64,000 bases of DNA from Acinetobacter sp. WU_MDCI_Axc73 (lineage in GTDB: Bacteria; Pseudomonadota; Gammaproteobacteria; Pseudomonadales; Moraxellaceae). The notes below the pieces were generated by a model. It did not search any database and had not been told where the DNA came from. It was given only the letters and a program-made list of their open reading frames with translations. The stretch covers positions 1-64,000 of the forward strand of contig NZ_JAHPRO010000008.1 in assembly GCF_025562455.1 (NCBI RefSeq), read 5' to 3'. Below are positions 31,350 to 42,361 of this stretch, one piece after another (within the stretch, counting starts at the first letter, position 1; every line of letters begins with the position of its first letter). A program made the translations under genes and the position numbers.

Positions 31350-31439
31350 TTTAAAAGAGCCTCTAACCTTTGATAGTCATGTAGGTGCGCATCAGCAAGA
31401 CTAGATTAATTTGAGGAATGGGATGGAAGCAAATCAGTT

Positions 31440-34400
31440 TCATCCCACCACTTCAATTCGACTCGAACCAGAACCGATTGGCTGAACCTGTATTTGTACA
31501 GGAATGCGCTCATGCATTTCTTGAATATGGGAAATCAGCACCACCTTACGACCCTGGCTTTGAAGCTGGTCAAGTGCATTCATCACCATATATAATGATG
31601 ATGCATCTAGTGTCCCAAAACCCTCATCTATAAATAAGGATTCAATCTTCATCGAACCCGATGCCATATTGGCAATCGCCAGTGAAATCGCCAGCGCGGT
31701 CAGAAATGATTCTCCACCTGAAAGGGAAGCCACCGAACGAGTTTCGCCATCCATATCATGGTCAATAATTGCCAGACTTAAAGAGTTATCTAGACGCTTT
31801 AATGTATAGCGCTGAGACAGCATTGAGAGTTGCTGATTAGCATATTCCAGTAAAATATCCAGATTGTATTGCTGTGCCAAATCACGAAACTCTTTGCCTT
31901 TGGCATCGCCAATCAAACTCGAAATTTTATTCCAGCGATGTTCTTGTTGTTGGATCAGTTGAATCTGATCGGTATATTGTTGCTGCTTGGCTAGATTTTG
32001 CTGATGTAACTCTAATTTAACTTTATATTGATCGTGTTGTTCCCCATTACTTTGTAACTGACTCAGAGTATCCTGAAGTTGTGTTTTAAGCTGTTCGAGA
32101 TTTATTTCGGGTTGCGATTGCAGGTGTTCTGCAAGTTGTTCCTGTATCGTTTTCAGTGCTGAATGTGCTTCATTGAATTGACGGTCAGCCTGCTGTAAGA
32201 CAATGCGAAGTTGCTGTTCTTCTGAGCTTGAAATTGCCAGCAATTCTGCAAATTGTTGCTGCTTAAATGCTGTATGAAGATTTAACCATTGTTCAATTTG
32301 AATCTGACATTGTGTTAAATCTTTTTGATTTTGTTCCAAATGTGCATTAATGCGATCTAACTCACTTTTTTGCTGATCAAAAGTGAGTCGTAATTGCTCA
32401 AAGCCCTGTTTGAGTTGTTGATCATTTTTTTGTAAATCGTGACGTTGCTGGTCATGTTGTGTAAGCCATTCATTGGCTTTCAGGGTAGTCTTACCTGTCA
32501 TATATTCAACAAGGCGAGTCGCATTTTCACTATTTTGCTGACCTTGTTGGCTCACATGTTCACGTTGCTGCTTTAACTCAGCCAACTGTTTGTTGTTATA
32601 TCCAATCTCAGCGATCAATTCTTTAAGTTGTTGCTGTAGTTGATCAGACTGTAGTTGTAATTCTTCATTTTTTTTAAGCTGTTGTACACGCTCCTGCAAG
32701 CATTGCAGAATTTTTTTGGCAAATGTTAAGTTATGTTTTGACCAGCGTTGCTGCTCCTGATCATTTAAACATTGCACGATATGTTGAACTTGTTGCTGTA
32801 AGTGTTGAATGGTTTGAAGTTGATATTGTGTATTCTGGATATTCTGATGCAATGAGTGTTGTTGTTTTTGCACTTGTTTTAATTGCTGAAGATGTTGTTC
32901 AATCTTTTGTTTGTTGATTAAATTTTTTTCTATATACGATTGCAATTGGACGGTTAATTCAGAAGGGGCTTGCGTCAAATTTAAAGATAAATCGAGTTGC
33001 TGACTTAATTGCAATAAGGCATCTTGTTGTTCTTTCAGCTTTTCCTGATTACGAACGCAATGGGTGCTTAATTCCTTAAACCTTGCTTGCACTTGATTGA
33101 GTTGTTGCTGTGTGGTTTGCCATTCTTGGAAATGTTGTTGTTCCTTTTGGGTTGCTTGTTGTTCTTGTTGTTGATGTAAGTCATATAAAGCTTTGGAGAC
33201 CAAACTTTCATTATCACGATAAGGATGCTCAGTACTTCCACACACGATACAAGCTTCACCTTGTTTTAATGCGGCACGCAAATATTCGATATTTTCGGTA
33301 TGTAATAAACGCTGCTGTTGTAATACCTGTTGAAGTTGTTCACGTTCAGTTTTCGCATGTTGATAACTTTGTTGCGAAATTTCAGTTTGTGTTTCAAGTT
33401 TTTTTTGAGTTTGAGTGGCATTTTCTAATTCTGCTTGAAGTAGAACGAGTTCTTGTTTGAGCTCAATAAATAATTGAAGTTTTCGTTGAACACCTTCAAG
33501 TTGATTCAATTGTTCTAACTGCTGGTCTTTCAACAATTGCTGCTGTTGCATTTGATCTTCAATTTGCTGAGCATCGCCAAAGCATTCTATTAAATCCTTA
33601 ACGGTCTTTTCATCTAGCTGTAATTGCTGCCGAGCTGCTGAAATATCCCCAATATATTGTTCAATTTTCTGATATTGCTGAATAAAATGGTCAAGCTGTT
33701 GAATGTGAGCCTTTAAACCTTGATCAAGTGGCATAAATTGTTTGCTTTGATCCAATTGAAGCACAGTGTGGTGCAGTTGATCATTCAGTAGTTGCAGTTG
33801 CTGTTCAAATTGCTGTTGTTTAATAAATAAAGGCTGTTGCGTATGTTCCAGATGCTTTAATCGACTTTGGGTTTCTTTATATTTTTCTGCAATTGAGTCT
33901 CGTTCCAACACATATTTACGCACCTGATTTAATTCAGCTTGGTATTTCTGTTCAAAATCCTGAAATTGTCGTAAAGCTTTTTCAGCCTGATGGTAGCGGC
34001 TTTGTTCCTGTTCATATTGTGCAGTCAAGTTTGAAAAGTGTTGTTGCTGCTTGGCAATTTGTGGCTCAAGTTGCTGCTGATGTTTGAGTAATTGCTGTTG
34101 TTGAAAAACATATGGGCGTATTTCAGAAAAAATGCTCAACCGTTTTAAACGCTGACGGTCTATTTCTAAGTCCTGATTGACTTTGACTTGTTGATCATAG
34201 TGTTGTTGTTTGAGCGTGACGTCATGTTCAAGTTTTTGCCGATGTTCAAACCATTGTCGCACCTGTTCTAGTTTTACTTTTTCTGTTTCAAGTTTCTGCT
34301 GCTGCTGTTTCGTGCTGTCAAACTGAGTACGAAGTTCAGCCCATGCTTCATCTGAAAGTAACTCAATATGACCTAAAATATTTTCCAGTTGTTTGCGCTC

Positions 34401-35036
34401 TTGAGTAATTTCTTTAGTTTTTTCAAAAGCTAACTGACCAATCTTGGCAAAAATACTGGAATTAGTCAGATATTCGAGGAGTTCACCACGTTCATTATCC
34501 CGTGCCTTTAAAAAAGCAGTCACTTCCGATTGAGCCAAGAGCACTGCACGAGTGAATTGTTCAAAACTGAGTTGAGTAATCTGTTGGATATGCGTTTCGA
34601 CAGCCTTAGTTTTATCTGCAACAACAATGCCATCGGTTAGACAGGTTAAAGCACGTTGCACACTTTGTAATTTACCCGCAGCATTTTCGCGGGCGCGTTT
34701 AATTTCCCAACGAGCTAAATAATGCTTTTGATCTTGTGCGACAAAACAGAGTTCAGCAAAGCCATGTGCTGTCCCGCGCCGTAATACAGTAAGAGGGGAG
34801 TTGGTTAAAAGTTCTGAACCATCCACATCCAAAAGCTTGCCATCACTGTCCTTGAGTCTTGGAATTTTATTAAACAGTGCTAGACACATTGCATCTAAAA
34901 TTGTGGATTTTCCTGCACCTGTTTTACCGACAATGGCTATGAGTCCTGCGCTTGCTAAGGGATCACTTTCAAAATCGATAAAATGTTCGCCTGCCAATGA
35001 TGCTAGATTTTTGAGTCGGATGGATAAAATTTTCAC
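31440..35036 (-). CDS. sbcC: Exonuclease SbcCD subunit SbcC
   Basis: A 1198-aa SMC/Rad50-like ATPase that, with SbcD, cuts DNA hairpins and processes ends. Walker A is VGKTGAGKS near residues 36-44. Two very long, glutamine-rich coiled coils flank the zinc hook CIVC (near 595-598). The C-terminal head has the signature SLSGGESFLTALAISLA and Walker B SLFIDEGFGTLD. The Gln repeats (many CAA/CAG codons) create long open frames on the opposite strand that are not genes. It starts 9 bases after sbcD. A hairpin (TGGGATG/CATCCCA, about 31418-31446) overlaps its stop. Confidence 0.95.
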   Translation of the reverse strand: MKILSIRLKNLASLAGEHFIDFESDPLASAGLIAIVGKTGAGKSTILDAMCLALFNKIPRLKDSDGKLLDVDGSELLTNSPLTVLRRGTAHGFAELCFVAQDQKHYLARWEIKRARENAAGKLQSVQRALTCLTDGIVVADKTKAVETHIQQITQLSFEQFTRAVLLAQSEVTAFLKARDNERGELLEYLTNSSIFAKIGQLAFEKTKEITQERKQLENILGHIELLSDEAWAELRTQFDSTKQQQQKLETEKVKLEQVRQWFEHRQKLEHDVTLKQQHYDQQVKVNQDLEIDRQRLKRLSIFSEIRPYVFQQQQLLKHQQQLEPQIAKQQQHFSNLTAQYEQEQSRYHQAEKALRQFQDFEQKYQAELNQVRKYVLERDSIAEKYKETQSRLKHLEHTQQPLFIKQQQFEQQLQLLNDQLHHTVLQLDQSKQFMPLDQGLKAHIQQLDHFIQQYQKIEQYIGDISAARQQLQLDEKTVKDLIECFGDAQQIEDQMQQQQLLKDQQLEQLNQLEGVQRKLQLFIELKQELVLLQAELENATQTQKKLETQTEISQQSYQHAKTEREQLQQVLQQQRLLHTENIEYLRAALKQGEACIVCGSTEHPYRDNESLVSKALYDLHQQQEQQATQKEQQHFQEWQTTQQQLNQVQARFKELSTHCVRNQEKLKEQQDALLQLSQQLDLSLNLTQAPSELTVQLQSYIEKNLINKQKIEQHLQQLKQVQKQQHSLHQNIQNTQYQLQTIQHLQQQVQHIVQCLNDQEQQRWSKHNLTFAKKILQCLQERVQQLKKNEELQLQSDQLQQQLKELIAEIGYNNKQLAELKQQREHVSQQGQQNSENATRLVEYMTGKTTLKANEWLTQHDQQRHDLQKNDQQLKQGFEQLRLTFDQQKSELDRINAHLEQNQKDLTQCQIQIEQWLNLHTAFKQQQFAELLAISSSEEQQLRIVLQQADRQFNEAHSALKTIQEQLAEHLQSQPEINLEQLKTQLQDTLSQLQSNGEQHDQYKVKLELHQQNLAKQQQYTDQIQLIQQQEHRWNKISSLIGDAKGKEFRDLAQQYNLDILLEYANQQLSMLSQRYTLKRLDNSLSLAIIDHDMDGETRSVASLSGGESFLTALAISLAIANMASGSMKIESLFIDEGFGTLDASSLYMVMNALDQLQSQGRKVVLISHIQEMHERIPVQIQVQPIGSGSSRIEVVG

Positions 35037-35045
35037 GTGAATCCT

Positions 35046-36299
35046 TTAACTCTGATGTGGATCTTCAAGTTGCTGCTGTGCTTGAGCGACTAAACTCATA
35101 AAGTCTTTGTGCGCTTCATCATCTTGGCTATAGCCTTTTTTATCCCAAATTTGTTGAAAAAGTTTTTCAGGCGTTGGGGGTTCAAGATCAATTTTTTGTT
35201 GCTGAGCAGTGTTCTTTTCGGTAGATAAATATTGGCGTGAAATCCGAACCAGTCGATAGCGATCTGGTGGAAGCGCAACCTCAAATTGTTGTCTTAAATT
35301 TGGCTGAGGCGGCGTGAGGGTATGATATTCAATATCCACATATTCACGTTGATCAATGTTTTCAATTATACCTTTTGGCAAGTTTGTTAATTTTTGCATG
35401 ACTTCATTGAGTTCACCACGAATTTTATGCAATTGAACGCTACGCGGAATTTCTAAGACGTCAAACTGAAATCGCTGATCATCTTTGTGTTCTGGATTGA
35501 TCCTAATCTCAACCACTTGATGTTTATAATTGATTTCACTAAATGAAAGTGGAATGGGTGAGCCACTATAACGAATATGTGTTTGTCCGACTTTTTGTGG
35601 TTTGTGTAAATGCCCAAGCGCGACATAATCGATGCCATCTTCAAACAAAGTGGTAGATAACGCCTCTTCATTGCCAATAATAATGGGGCGTTCTGAATCC
35701 GAAGTTTCACCACCTTGCATATGGGCATGTGACATCAAAATAATCGCTTGCTCAGGCGTTTTACGTCGTTTGGCTTCTGCTATTAGTTGTTGATGTAAAT
35801 AGGCAATGGCATTTTGACTGTTGGTTGTTTGGTCATTGAACCCCGTAATCTCAGCAGAACGTAAAAATGGCAGCGCAATGCACCACGCGACGATTTGCTT
35901 TTGTTCATCGTAAATGGGTAAGATTAAACGATCTAAGTTGAGGGTTTTATCTTCATTCCAACGAATCACACCGACTGTTTTTGCGTTGTATTTTTCCAGA
36001 AGTGGTTCTACCTGCTCAATCCGATAACCCGAATCATGATTACCTGCAATCATCAAGGTTTGCATATGCGGTGCAAGTTGATGTGCATCGGCAAGAAATT
36101 GATAAAGTTGTTTTTGTGCTTGTGAACTTGGATTGATGACATCAAAAATATCACCAGCAATGAGTAAGGCATATGGTTGTTTATGCTTGATTTTTTCGAG
36201 TAACCATGCCAAAAATTGTTCATGTTCGTAGTGGCGGGAGTGGTTATAAAAAAACTGTCCCAAATGCCAGTCGGAAGTATGAAAAAAACGCACGGTCAT
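35046..36299 (-). CDS. sbcD: Exonuclease SbcCD subunit SbcD
   Basis: A 417-aa Mre11-type Mn2+-dependent nuclease. Phosphodiesterase motifs are in order: SDWHLGQ, LLIAGDIFDV, IAGNHDSG, ILMSHAHMQGG and ALGHLHKPQ. The C-terminal part includes a capping domain and SbcC-binding helices. First gene of sbcDC on the minus strand. Confidence 0.95.
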   Translation of the reverse strand: MTVRFFHTSDWHLGQFFYNHSRHYEHEQFLAWLLEKIKHKQPYALLIAGDIFDVINPSSQAQKQLYQFLADAHQLAPHMQTLMIAGNHDSGYRIEQVEPLLEKYNAKTVGVIRWNEDKTLNLDRLILPIYDEQKQIVAWCIALPFLRSAEITGFNDQTTNSQNAIAYLHQQLIAEAKRRKTPEQAIILMSHAHMQGGETSDSERPIIIGNEEALSTTLFEDGIDYVALGHLHKPQKVGQTHIRYSGSPIPLSFSEINYKHQVVEIRINPEHKDDQRFQFDVLEIPRSVQLHKIRGELNEVMQKLTNLPKGIIENIDQREYVDIEYHTLTPPQPNLRQQFEVALPPDRYRLVRISRQYLSTEKNTAQQQKIDLEPPTPEKLFQQIWDKKGYSQDDEAHKDFMSLVAQAQQQLEDPHQS

Positions 36300-36415
36300 T
36301 GATGAAAGTATTCCAGTTTTATCTTAGCAGATAAGGTAGCATACATCGCATTCTAATTCAGATTCTACTCAAGTTAAAGTTGACTGAGTTCTCTTGATCA
36401 TAACGCAATGGATAA

Positions 36416-36895
36416 ATGACTATGACTATTCACCAATACAATGTGGATATTCGCTGGACAGGAAATACGGGTGAAGGCACAGCTTCATATCAATCTTATA
36501 AACGGGATTTCGTAATTGAGCATCCTCAGAAACCTTCGATTTTAGGTTCTGCTGATTCTGCTTACCGAGGTGATCTGAACAGATGGAATCCAGAAGATTT
36601 GCTGGTAGCATCGGCATCAGCCTGCCATAAATTATGGTATTTACATTTGTGTGCGGTAAATGATATTTGTGTTTTAGACTATGTTGATCATGCGGTTGGC
36701 TTTATGGATGATGCTCATCTTACAAAGCGTGGGCATATCACACATATTATTTTAAAACCTCATGTTGTATTAAAAGTAGGGGCAAATCTAGACATTGCTC
36801 ATCAACTGCATGAACAAGCGCATCATGAATGTATGATTGCAAATTCGGTCAATTTTCCTATTTTGTGTGAAGCCAGTTTTGAGATAAGTGAATAA
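36416..36895 (+). CDS. OsmC-family peroxiredoxin-like protein
   Basis: A 159-aa OsmC/Ohr-fold protein that likely reduces organic hydroperoxides. The two redox cysteines are placed as in the family: SASACHKLWYLHLC in the central helix and HHECMIANSVNFPI near the C-terminus. The N-terminal RWTGNTGEGTASYQSYKRD fits the YhfA/OsmC-like subgroup. A second ATG two codons in (36422) is an alternative start. No regulator (OhrR) adjoins it. Confidence 0.85.
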   Translation: MTMTIHQYNVDIRWTGNTGEGTASYQSYKRDFVIEHPQKPSILGSADSAYRGDLNRWNPEDLLVASASACHKLWYLHLCAVNDICVLDYVDHAVGFMDDAHLTKRGHITHIILKPHVVLKVGANLDIAHQLHEQAHHECMIANSVNFPILCEASFEISE

Positions 36896-36939
36896 TTGGA
36901 TTTCATTGAGTCAAGAACAATTCAAACGAGAAAAATGCC

Positions 36940-37395
36940 ATGAAAATTCTAAAAATTTCTGCTCATCCAAGCTATAAAGAAAAGGCAGCATTATGGTTTT
37001 CAACGAAATGGGGCATTTCTTGTCAAGCATATTCAGAGAGTATGCAAGCTGCAATTGTTGATCAAAGTGGTGTACCCGAATGGTACATAATGATTGATGA
37101 AAATCAAAATATTGTGGCTGGAGCTGGAATTATTGAAAATGATTTCCATGAACGCAATGATTTAACGCCAAATCTGTGTGCATTATTCGTTGAAGAAAAT
37201 TATAGGAAGAAAAATCTAGCAAAACAGCTTTTAAATTTTGCAAAAGCCGATTGTGTCGAAAAAGGATTTAAAAAATTATATTTAATCAAGGACATGAATG
37301 ATTTTTATGAAAAATGCGGATGGCACTTTTTAATGATGGTTAAAGTTGATGAGGGAGAGTTAATCAAAATGTACGAAACTCAAACCTTAGTGTAA
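36940..37395 (+). CDS. GNAT-family N-acetyltransferase
   Basis: A 151-aa single-domain GNAT protein. Central beta strands WYIMIDENQNIVAGAGI and the acetyl-CoA region ALFVEENYRKKNLAKQLLNFA are recognisable. The pyrophosphate loop is degenerate (RKKNLA for the usual Q/RxxGxG/A). It is richer in Lys, Asn and AT bases than its neighbours, which hints at acquisition from another genome. Substrate unknown. Confidence 0.75.
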   Translation: MKILKISAHPSYKEKAALWFSTKWGISCQAYSESMQAAIVDQSGVPEWYIMIDENQNIVAGAGIIENDFHERNDLTPNLCALFVEENYRKKNLAKQLLNFAKADCVEKGFKKLYLIKDMNDFYEKCGWHFLMMVKVDEGELIKMYETQTLV

Positions 37396-37413
37396 ATCAG
37401 AAAATGGATCGTT

Positions 37414-37585
37414 AAAAAAATAAAGACCGACGATTCGAGTGATGATAAATCGTCGGTCAAAAACTTTAGAATAATGTCTGGCTGCTAACAAAACATATTC
37501 CAAAGTGGATGTCATAATGAAAGGTCACCGAAAAATTTTGCGGATGCCATGCAAATAGAATTCGGTTGCTGCTGACCTTGTACTC
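37414..37585 (-). ncRNA. Candidate structured small RNA on the minus strand
   Basis: No good reading frame spans 37396-37673. Read on the minus strand, the region has a nested stem-loop: AAGGTC, then ACCGAA, then TTTGC on one side, pairing with GCAAA, TTCGGT and GACCTT on the other (plus coordinates 37521-37579), with a 7-base bulge. Downstream is a perfect 11-bp hairpin GACCGACGATT / AATCGTCGGTC (37425-37458) followed on the minus strand by CTTTATTTTTTT, a good terminator. No minus-strand gene lies just to the right that this terminator could serve. A TATATA-like -10 lies at about 37586-37592, without a clear -35. No known RNA family was recognised. Confidence 0.45.
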
Positions 37586-37673
37586 TATATAACGAAGCTC
37601 CAACCAAAAAGGTTGACAACAAAATGCAAAAAACTTGAAAAAAACTTAAAATAATTTTTTAAATATTTAATTT

Positions 37674-38135
37674 GTGATGAAAATGACCAACTTACGCCGT
37701 TACTACTTATGGTTTTTTCTTATATGTTTCATTGTGACACTGATCATGGGCGTGATTGCAGCATTATTGCCTCAAGGTGTCGGTGGAATTGTAACGGCTG
37801 TGCCTTATTTGGTGGCGACTATTGCAGTTTTATTTCGATTTTTAAAACAGGAAAAACGCGCACCAAGCCAACAGGAACGTAAAAAATTAACTTTGGGATT
37901 TACCCTTATTTTCTGGGGCTATAATTTATTGGGTGTTTTGCTTGGTCTGACTATATTTTCAATACGTGATCCGGAAGTCTTTCAAAACTTTCTGCGTTAT
38001 TTACAGCAACCGCAATTTATCAGCATCATTTTAATCCTATTTTTGGTGTTAGCGATTCCTTTGTATCTGATTACGTATTGGTTTTATGGTAAACAAGCCC
38101 AACGTATGGCAGCTAAAATGTTTGAATCTAAATAA
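37674..38135 (+). CDS. ABZJ_00895-family membrane protein
   Basis: A 153-aa inner-membrane protein with four predicted helices (about residues 10-32, 38-56, 73-96, 112-136) and a charged loop QEKRAPSQQERKKLTLGF. It resembles the ABZJ_00895 family named from Acinetobacter. Function unknown. The first codon is a GTG, with ATGs at +3 and +9; no clear Shine-Dalgarno decides between them. Convergent with thiO. Confidence 0.65.
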   Translation: MMKMTNLRRYYLWFFLICFIVTLIMGVIAALLPQGVGGIVTAVPYLVATIAVLFRFLKQEKRAPSQQERKKLTLGFTLIFWGYNLLGVLLGLTIFSIRDPEVFQNFLRYLQQPQFISIILILFLVLAIPLYLITYWFYGKQAQRMAAKMFESK

Positions 38136-38160
38136 ATCTTGAACGTTGCCTTTTTGTCAT

Positions 38161-39288
38161 TTAGCCAATGACAAGCTGGTCTGTCTTTAGACGTTCAGGA
38201 GAATACGCTGTTGAATCAGTTAATGTGGGTTGCTCTAACATTAACTGACGTAACAATTGTGCAGAAGCAGGCCCCATACATAAACCATTACGGAAATGAC
38301 CAACATTCATCCATAGATTGTTTGCATCGGGAACAGCCCCAATATACGGAACACCCGTTGGAGAGCTAGGTCTTAGCCCCGCCCATTGTTTGACGATGGG
38401 AAATTGAGCCAGTTCAGGAACCATTTCCAGACAAGCATCTAAAATATTTTGTTTGATTTTTGGATCAGGTGTTGTGTCGAATCCACAATGACTCATACTT
38501 GAGCCACAAACAATATGACCATCCTGACGTGGGATCAGATACATCACATTATTCATGCACATGGTCGGTAGCCAGTTAGCAGGTGCTTTAAATAGAACCA
38601 TCTGACCCTGAACAGGCTGAACAGGGATGTCCAGATTTAATTGTTTTGCCCAGTGTTGACTCCATGCACCTGTTGCAATTACAAACTGATCCGCTGCAAA
38701 TTTATTTCCCGCTTGATCTACAACATATTGGATTTTATGCTGCTGGAGCTGAAATTTAACAATTGGACGATTTTCAAAAAAACTGACCAAAGGATGCTGC
38801 TTGAGATAATTTATAACAGATTGTAGAAGTCTTGGATTTCGTATATTAGAAAGCTTAGGAAAATAAATAGCATGTTGTAATTTGGAATCAATCCAAGGGT
38901 TGATTTGATCTAATCCATCACGGGTTAAATATTCAGCTTGTTGCATCGGCTCTTGATGGCAATCTGCATAATTCAGACCGATATCAAAATCATCTTCATC
39001 AAAAATCAGCATACCTGTATCATGGATTTCAAAATCAATCCCTGTAATTGGCAGTAATTTTTCATTCCATGTTTGGTACATGCTTTTGCCATATTGCGCC
39101 AGTGTATTAACTGCCTGTGGATAACGCCATGGATACATCGGCGAGAGGATACCACCACCCGCCCATGAAGCCGCCTGACCTGATTGTTGCTGATCAAAAA
39201 TAGAAATCTGACAACCTTGTTCAACCAGTTCCAGTGCGGTGAGTAACCCACTAACTCCTGCCCCAATAATGGCAATGTGCATACTCAT
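38161..39288 (-). CDS. thiO: Glycine oxidase ThiO-type FAD oxidoreductase
   Basis: A 375-aa DAAO-fold flavoenzyme. The N-terminal FAD motif is IAIIGAGVSGLLTALELVEQG, followed by QAASWAGGGILSPMYPWRYP, typical of ThiO. The C-terminal part has WAGLRPSSPTGVPYIG and VGHFRNGLCMGPASA. ThiO oxidises glycine to iminoglycine for the thiazole ring of thiamine. No other thiamine genes are adjacent; it follows hemB by 17 bases. The start may be the ATG two codons in (39282). Confidence 0.87.
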   Translation of the reverse strand: MSMHIAIIGAGVSGLLTALELVEQGCQISIFDQQQSGQAASWAGGGILSPMYPWRYPQAVNTLAQYGKSMYQTWNEKLLPITGIDFEIHDTGMLIFDEDDFDIGLNYADCHQEPMQQAEYLTRDGLDQINPWIDSKLQHAIYFPKLSNIRNPRLLQSVINYLKQHPLVSFFENRPIVKFQLQQHKIQYVVDQAGNKFAADQFVIATGAWSQHWAKQLNLDIPVQPVQGQMVLFKAPANWLPTMCMNNVMYLIPRQDGHIVCGSSMSHCGFDTTPDPKIKQNILDACLEMVPELAQFPIVKQWAGLRPSSPTGVPYIGAVPDANNLWMNVGHFRNGLCMGPASAQLLRQLMLEQPTLTDSTAYSPERLKTDQLVIG

Positions 39289-39305
39289 CTCTGATATGTT
39301 TTAGA

Positions 39306-40925
<1,620 letters not shown>

Positions 40926-40947
40926 GTAAGTTGACTGATGAGAACAT

Positions 40948-40972
40948 AGCATCTTTAGAGATGCTTTTTTTT
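40948..40972 (+). terminator. Terminator after the thioesterase
   Basis: Perfect 7-bp stem AGCATCT / AGATGCT with TTAG loop and nine T. Confidence 0.9.
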
Positions 40973-41118
40973 ATGCAATTTGTTTTTTAAAAGTCAGTAA
41001 AATTCAGCTTAAGCAAAATTGAACTGATAAGTTATGTTTTTATGATCATCCTATGATTTTTTTGTTTATTCTTGCTTTATTTGAAAATTAACATTGTCAA
41101 AACTATTCTCATTTAAGA

Positions 41119-41141
41119 TTAAGTTCAGATTCAGAACTTAA
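41119..41141. promoter_or_regulatory. Inverted repeat upstream of emrAB, candidate operator
   Basis: Perfect 8-bp arms TTAAGTTC and GAACTTAA separated by AGATTCA. The element lies 63 bases before the emrA start and has the size expected for a dimeric MarR/TetR-type repressor site. No regulator gene adjoins it. Its role is inferred from symmetry and position only. Confidence 0.4.
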
Positions 41142-41203
41142 ACTGGTCGATCGAACTGGAAAAAAAACTGTGAAATTTCAACCTACAGAATTAGGAATAT
41201 CCG

Positions 41204-42358
41204 ATGACAAATGCTCAAGATGATGTGCAGGCAACAGAGCAGACAGCATCAACTTCTGATGAAGCAATGAAGTCTAAACGCAAAAAACTGCTGGGTTATT
41301 TTGCTTTGATTGTCATTATTGCTGCCATTTTATATGCGATTTGGGCTGTTTTTTTTAACCATTCGATCAGTACCGACAATGCCTACGTAGGTGCTGAAAA
41401 TGCTCAAATTACCTCTATGGTGAGTGGTCAGGTTGCCAAAGTCTTGGTCAGTGATACGGCACAAGTCAAACAAGGTGATATTCTGGTTGAAATTGACAAT
41501 CGAGATGCAACGATTGCTTTGGCACAAGCAAAGGCTGAATTGGCGAAAGCAAAACGCCAATATCAACAAAGTTCAGCGAATAGTAGTTCATTAAGTTCGC
41601 AAGTGATTGTTCGTGATGATGAAATCAATAGTGCCAAAGCGCAAGTTGCTAAAGCACAAGCAGATGTAGACAAAGCCAAACAGGATTATGATCGCCGTGC
41701 ATCACTGGCAGCGACGGGCGCGATTTCCAAAGAAGAACTGACTTCTGCACAAAGTGCATTACAAACAGCACAAGCGAATCTAAACGTAGCTCAGGCAGGT
41801 TTGTCTCAGGCTGAGTCTAACCGCAAAGCTGCAATGAGTAATTTGGCTGCCAATGATGCCTTAATTAAAGGTACCGATGAAGATACCCTTCCTGATGTAT
41901 TGGTAGCTCAGGCGAAAGTTGAAGAAGCACAGCTTGATCTGGATCGTACCGTGATTCGTGCGCCAGTCGATGGTGTCGTCGCACGTCGTAATATTCAGAT
42001 TGGTCAGCGTGTCGCTCCTGGTACGGTGATGATGAGTGTTGTTCCGATTTCTCAACTCTATGTCGATGCTAACTTTAAAGAGAGTCAGTTGGCTAAAGTC
42101 CACGTGGGACAAACAGCAACCCTGACTTCAGATTTGTATGGTGATGATGTTGAATATCACGGCAAGGTGATCGGTTTCTCCGGTGGAACAGGTGCCGCTT
42201 TTGCCTTAATTCCTGCACAAAATGCGACAGGTAACTGGATTAAAGTGGTTCAGCGTTTACCTGTACGTATCGCACTTGATCCCAAAGAGTTGGCAGATCA
42301 CCCATTACGCGTGGGTCTGTCAATGGAAGTCAAAGTCGATCTTTCTTCGAAGAAGTAA
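41204..42358 (+). CDS. emrA: Multidrug efflux membrane-fusion protein EmrA
   Basis: A 384-aa HlyD-family adaptor. A short cytoplasmic N-terminus is followed by one membrane helix (about residues 30-50), then ISTDNAYVGAENAQITSMVSG and VSDTAQVKQGDILVEIDNRDA (first half of the lipoyl domain), a long Ala-rich coiled-coil hairpin (about 105-215), and RTVIRAPVDGVVARRNIQIGQ (second half). It should link EmrB to an outer-membrane TolC-like channel. It precedes emrB by 3 bases. Confidence 0.87.
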   Translation: MTNAQDDVQATEQTASTSDEAMKSKRKKLLGYFALIVIIAAILYAIWAVFFNHSISTDNAYVGAENAQITSMVSGQVAKVLVSDTAQVKQGDILVEIDNRDATIALAQAKAELAKAKRQYQQSSANSSSLSSQVIVRDDEINSAKAQVAKAQADVDKAKQDYDRRASLAATGAISKEELTSAQSALQTAQANLNVAQAGLSQAESNRKAAMSNLAANDALIKGTDEDTLPDVLVAQAKVEEAQLDLDRTVIRAPVDGVVARRNIQIGQRVAPGTVMMSVVPISQLYVDANFKESQLAKVHVGQTATLTSDLYGDDVEYHGKVIGFSGGTGAAFALIPAQNATGNWIKVVQRLPVRIALDPKELADHPLRVGLSMEVKVDLSSKK

Positions 42359-42361
42359 TTT

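Noticed and set aside
31418..31447. Hairpin overlapping the sbcC stop as a terminator
   Set aside because: Good 7-bp arms, but no T tract on the minus strand; mentioned in the sbcC entry but not called.
33110..33460. Plus-strand frames inside sbcC
   Set aside because: Complement of CAA/CAG-rich coiled-coil sequence; no ribosome site or family features.
38153..38174. TTGTCATT/AATGACAA hairpin between ABZJ_00895 and thiO as a terminator
   Set aside because: T and A runs lie on the wrong sides for both genes.
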